A DNA stretch of 34,913 nucleotides from assembly GCA_947476215.1 (NCBI GenBank), contig CANJQI010000039.1, positions 1 to 34,913 on the forward strand, in the 5' to 3' direction. The notes under the pieces were generated by a model, which saw only the letters and a list, made by a program, of their open reading frames with translations, searched no databases and was not told the origin of the DNA. How positions within the stretch are numbered: position 1 is the first letter of the stretch; the number at the start of each line of letters is the position of its first letter. Made by a program: the position numbers and the translations under genes. The stretch comes from Betaproteobacteria bacterium. GTDB taxonomy: Bacteria; Pseudomonadota; Gammaproteobacteria; Burkholderiales; SG8-41. Below, in pieces: positions 32,456-34,913 of the stretch.

Positions 32456-32935
32456 TCACACTTGCGCCAGCAAGACCTCCATACGCCGAACAAAGTCCGC
32501 AGCTTCCGGCGCACCTTCCGCCGGAGCAAATTGGGCGACTTCGTCTGCCGTATTGGGTAAATAGGGGCCCGCTTTGGCTTCAAAAATCACGGTGGGCGAC
32601 AACGCCACGCAGGTGTGAAACACGCCGGCAGGTATGCTGATGGCGCGCACCGGTCCACCTTCTTCGAGCTTGGTCTTTAGAGTTACCGCTCCATTTTCGT
32701 CAAACAGCACGATGCCCATGCAGCCGCTGACTACGATCATGAATTCATCTTTATTTTCATGAATATGCCTGTGCGGCCTGACATACGAACCGGGCAACAT
32801 GGCATTCAGCAATCTCTGACAGGGATGCCCGGCATACTCGTGAAAATTCAGATTCTTGCGCTGGCGCGGAACGCCCTTCGCTTCCGCCAACAAGCCCTGA
32901 ATCATGGCCACATCGACTTCCGTTGCTTTACTCAT
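32456..32935 (-). CDS. WbuC family cupin-fold metalloprotein
   Basis: 159 residues, a single-domain cupin. PHRHIHENKDEF at about 54-65 gives the metal-binding H-x-H and Glu of cupin motif 1, GGPVRAISIPAGVFHTCVAL at about 93-112 is motif 2 with the last His, and FEAKAGPYLP followed by FAPAEG is the C-terminal signature of the WbuC group. WbuC-type proteins are small metal-binding cupins first seen in O-antigen clusters, with no agreed reaction. Here there is no polysaccharide gene nearby; the gene follows the fumarylacetoacetase-family hydrolase by 60 bases, suggesting a role as isomerase or lyase in the same acid pathway. ATG is preceded by GGAAAT. Confidence 0.85.
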   Translation of the reverse strand: MSKATEVDVAMIQGLLAEAKGVPRQRKNLNFHEYAGHPCQRLLNAMLPGSYVRPHRHIHENKDEFMIVVSGCMGIVLFDENGAVTLKTKLEEGGPVRAISIPAGVFHTCVALSPTVIFEAKAGPYLPNTADEVAQFAPAEGAPEAADFVRRMEVLLAQV

Positions 32936-32995
32936 GCGGGAATTTCCAATTCGCGTTAATCGACTGTCGCCCCGGCCTCACTCTGGGTTCAAACA

Positions 32996-33778
32996 TCATA
33001 CCGCCTTGGCAATCGGATTACTCAAGGTGCCTATGCCGGTGATCTCGGCTTCCACTACGTCCCCATCCTTCAGGTTCCGTGGCACCCCGTCGGTGCCCAT
33101 CCAAATGACATCGGTCGGATGCCGCGTCATGTAACGGCTCATCGTGCTGATGAACCTCGCGATACCGAACAGCATGTCGTTGGTCTTGACGCGCGTTTTT
33201 TCAGTGCCGTTCAGCCGCACTATCGTTTCCATGGCGTCAAGCTTGACGTCGGTCTCTATCCACGGCCCCATGGGATTAAACGTGTCCGAATTCTTTGCAC
33301 GCCAGTGGGTACGGTCCGATATCTGCCAGGTGCGCTCGGAAACATCATTGCCCATCGTGCAGCCTAACACACAACTCAGCGCATCAGCTTCGCTCAGGCT
33401 CTTTACCTTCTTGCCGATGACGACCACCAGTTCGCCCTCATACTGCACGCGTTCGGTGGCGTCGCGCGGGATAACGATAGTCTCATTGTGGGCGATTAAC
33501 GCGCTGGGGCCGCGATAAGCAATGTCTGGCTGGGTCGGAATGTTCGCCTTGCCTACGCCGTGCGCCGCCATGACCGCGACGTGGCTGACGTAATTCAGAC
33601 CGGCGCAATAAAACGTGCGCGGCATCACCGGGACCTCGATTTTGACGGACGCGAGTGCGTGTATTCGCGCGGTTTTCTGGTAACCGTTAAATGGATCGCC
33701 CGTTACTTCCGTGATCTGTTTGTCTTCCAGTATCCCGTATGCCGTTCTGTTCACCGTGGTAAATCGCAGCCAGCGCAC
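32996..33778 (-). CDS. Fumarylacetoacetate hydrolase family protein
   Basis: 260 residues from a GTG start. YCAGLNYVSHV at about 57-67 opens the FAH domain, YEGELVVVIGKK at about 112-123 holds the E-x-E metal ligands, GNDVSER at about 142-148 supplies the Asp ligand, and AKNSDTFNPMGPW follows. Members hydrolyse or decarboxylate acylpyruvates and 2-hydroxyhepta-2,4-diene-1,7-dioate type acids with Mg2+ or Mn2+ in the cytosol. AGGAGG directly abuts an ATG at 33784, which leaves no spacer; the GTG two codons later is six bases from it and gives the family-typical MRWLRF start, so I prefer it. The ATG overlaps the stop of the hydantoinase B gene, showing translational coupling. Confidence 0.9.
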   Translation of the reverse strand: MRWLRFTTVNRTAYGILEDKQITEVTGDPFNGYQKTARIHALASVKIEVPVMPRTFYCAGLNYVSHVAVMAAHGVGKANIPTQPDIAYRGPSALIAHNETIVIPRDATERVQYEGELVVVIGKKVKSLSEADALSCVLGCTMGNDVSERTWQISDRTHWRAKNSDTFNPMGPWIETDVKLDAMETIVRLNGTEKTRVKTNDMLFGIARFISTMSRYMTRHPTDVIWMGTDGVPRNLKDGDVVEAEITGIGTLSNPIAKAV

Positions 33779-33780
33779 GA

Positions 33781-34913
33781 TCATCCTCCTGTGGTGATAT
33801 CGACCCCAAAATCCTGCTTTATTTTTCCCGCGGACATCTTGCCATCGAGATAGTCCGACTTCAGCGACGCACGGTTGCGACGGGCAGGGCCGCCAAAGCC
33901 GCCGCCTCCGGACTGTATGACGACCAGTCTGCGGCCACGCTGAGTCTGTCCGCCAAACTTGCTGGGGATGGGATGCATCTTGCCGTCGTCGCCTTCAAGG
34001 AAGGCCGTACTCAGACTGCCGTTGCCACCGCCGTGTGAACCGCGCGGCGCGAACGCAGAGCGCTCGCCACGCACATTGAAGGTTGCCGTTTCCGCGAGCA
34101 TCTCGTACTCTGGCTTGAGTCTCAGGCCACCGCGAAACTCTCCGCTGCCGCCGGAATCGCGCACCAGTTCGAAGCGGTGTATGCGTATCGGATAGTTCAT
34201 TTCCGCCACTTCGGCGGGGATATTCTGCGGATTGGCCACGCCGCAATTTATTCCATCCGCGCCGTCGCCTGAACGAGTGCCGCCCAAAGCGCCACAATAC
34301 GCTTCGTAAAACACGAAGTTTTTTCCGGTGCGCGGATCCACACCGCCGAATGACACGCCCACCACCACGCCGCACGACTGCGCACCGAAGCGCTCGGGAA
34401 CCGCCTGTACCGGCGCGCCCAGCACCGCGTCGACTATCCGCTGCAGCGTCACCGAGCGCACGTTGACCGGCGCGGGGGGGCGCGGATTGATGATGGCGCC
34501 CTCCGGCGCATGAACTTCGATCGCCCGCGTCATGCCTTCGTTAAACGGGACATCGTCGGGCAGGATGCAGCTTACGCACACAAATACGGTGGTCCACGTC
34601 AGCGACATCGTGGCATTGATGGCCCCTTGCACCTGCGGATCCGTACCCGTGAAGTCAAACCGCAAACAGTCGTCAAAAACCTCCAGACGGCACTTGATCT
34701 TGACCGGCTTGTTCAATTTGAAGCCGTCATGATCCATGTAGTCTTCAAACTCATAACTACCGTTGGGGATGGCTGCAATCGCCTCCCTGGTCTTGCGTTC
34801 GGAATAGGCGATAAGCATTTCCATGGCCTCGGTCACGCCGGTGCTGCCGTAGCGGTCCAGCAGGTCGCCCAGCCGTTGCTCGCCCTTGAGCAAAGCGGCC
34901 TCCTGCGCGCGCA
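33781..34913 (-). CDS. Hydantoinase B/oxoprolinase family protein, 5' end beyond the window
   Basis: The last 377 or so codons of a gene whose frame is still open at the right edge. FEDYMDHDGF, DFTGTDPQVQGAINAT, GMTRAIEVHAPEGAIINPRPPAPVN, RDSGGSGEFRGGLRL and a C-terminal GGGGFGGPARR are signatures of HyuB, the smaller subunit of ATP-dependent hydantoinases, 5-oxoprolinases and acetone/acetophenone carboxylases. Full HyuB proteins are some 500-600 residues, so about a third is missing to the right, and the HyuA partner is expected there (not visible). No damage is seen in the part present. It overlaps the fumarylacetoacetase-family gene and leads the run with the cupin. The substrate class cannot be told without HyuA. 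Confidence 0.9.
   Translation of the reverse strand, partial: RAQEAALLKGEQRLGDLLDRYGSTGVTEAMEMLIAYSERKTREAIAAIPNGSYEFEDYMDHDGFKLNKPVKIKCRLEVFDDCLRFDFTGTDPQVQGAINATMSLTWTTVFVCVSCILPDDVPFNEGMTRAIEVHAPEGAIINPRPPAPVNVRSVTLQRIVDAVLGAPVQAVPERFGAQSCGVVVGVSFGGVDPRTGKNFVFYEAYCGALGGTRSGDGADGINCGVANPQNIPAEVAEMNYPIRIHRFELVRDSGGSGEFRGGLRLKPEYEMLAETATFNVRGERSAFAPRGSHGGGNGSLSTAFLEGDDGKMHPIPSKFGGQTQRGRRLVVIQSGGGGFGGPARRNRASLKSDYLDGKMSAGKIKQDFGVDITTGG

Noticed and set aside
1-34913. CRISPR arrays, tRNA or rRNA genes, attachment sites
   Set aside because: No regularly spaced repeats, no cloverleaf-like segment with CCA or T-loop, and no rRNA signature were seen in the intergenic stretches.

Overview
The window is a GC-rich (visually close to 60%) stretch of bacterial chromosome. 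It is almost certainly from a betaproteobacterium of the Burkholderiales type. The reason is the density of Bug/TctC periplasmic solute-binding proteins, an expansion typical of that group, together with Shine-Dalgarno-led genes and short polycistronic runs of acid and acyl-CoA catabolism genes. ATA isoleucine codons are unusually common for this base composition. No tRNA, rRNA, CRISPR array, origin or transcription regulator gene was seen.

Layout. (1) 113-3132: an MmgE/PrpD-family lyase followed by a gene that reads through an in-frame TGA. That TGA falls exactly on the U of a U-G-S-C motif and is followed by a bacterial SECIS-like hairpin, so I annotate one 539-residue UGSC-family selenoprotein. 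(2) 3133-6455: a decayed Bug C-terminus, a CapA-type metallophosphoesterase, Bug-1, and a TauD/TfdA dioxygenase whose 5' half is replaced by the start of an IS66-type transposase gene. (3) 12094 down to 6493 (minus): an operon-like run of prpD, Bug-4, an alpha/beta hydrolase, Bug-3 and Bug-2. (4) 12222-15655: Bug-5, an enolase-superfamily racemase/dehydratase (minus) and an Old Yellow Enzyme (plus). (5) 19849 down to 15659 (minus): a BadI/MenB-like hydratase/hydrolase, a MeaB-type GTPase and a large/small pair of pimeloyl-CoA-dehydrogenase-like acyl-CoA dehydrogenases. (6) 20095-24200 (plus): an ornithine cyclodeaminase-family enzyme, Bug-6, Bug-7, a VOC remnant and Bug-8. (7) 24363-28541: Bug-9 to Bug-12 on mixed strands. 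(8) 28686-32346 (plus): Bug-13, a third MmgE/PrpD protein and an MFS transporter. (9) 34913 down to 32456 (minus): the 3' part of a hydantoinase B/oxoprolinase gene (cut by the window edge), a fumarylacetoacetase-family hydrolase and a WbuC-type cupin.

Reading it together (inference): this is an accessory catabolic island for organic acids. It carries thirteen intact Bug receptors and one dead one but no TctA/TctB membrane subunits, so the receptors must share membrane partners encoded elsewhere or act as sensors. Three different MmgE/PrpD enzymes each sit beside a Bug gene or the selenoprotein. The most notable single item is the UGSC selenoprotein, which conventional gene calling would split in two or call a pseudogene.
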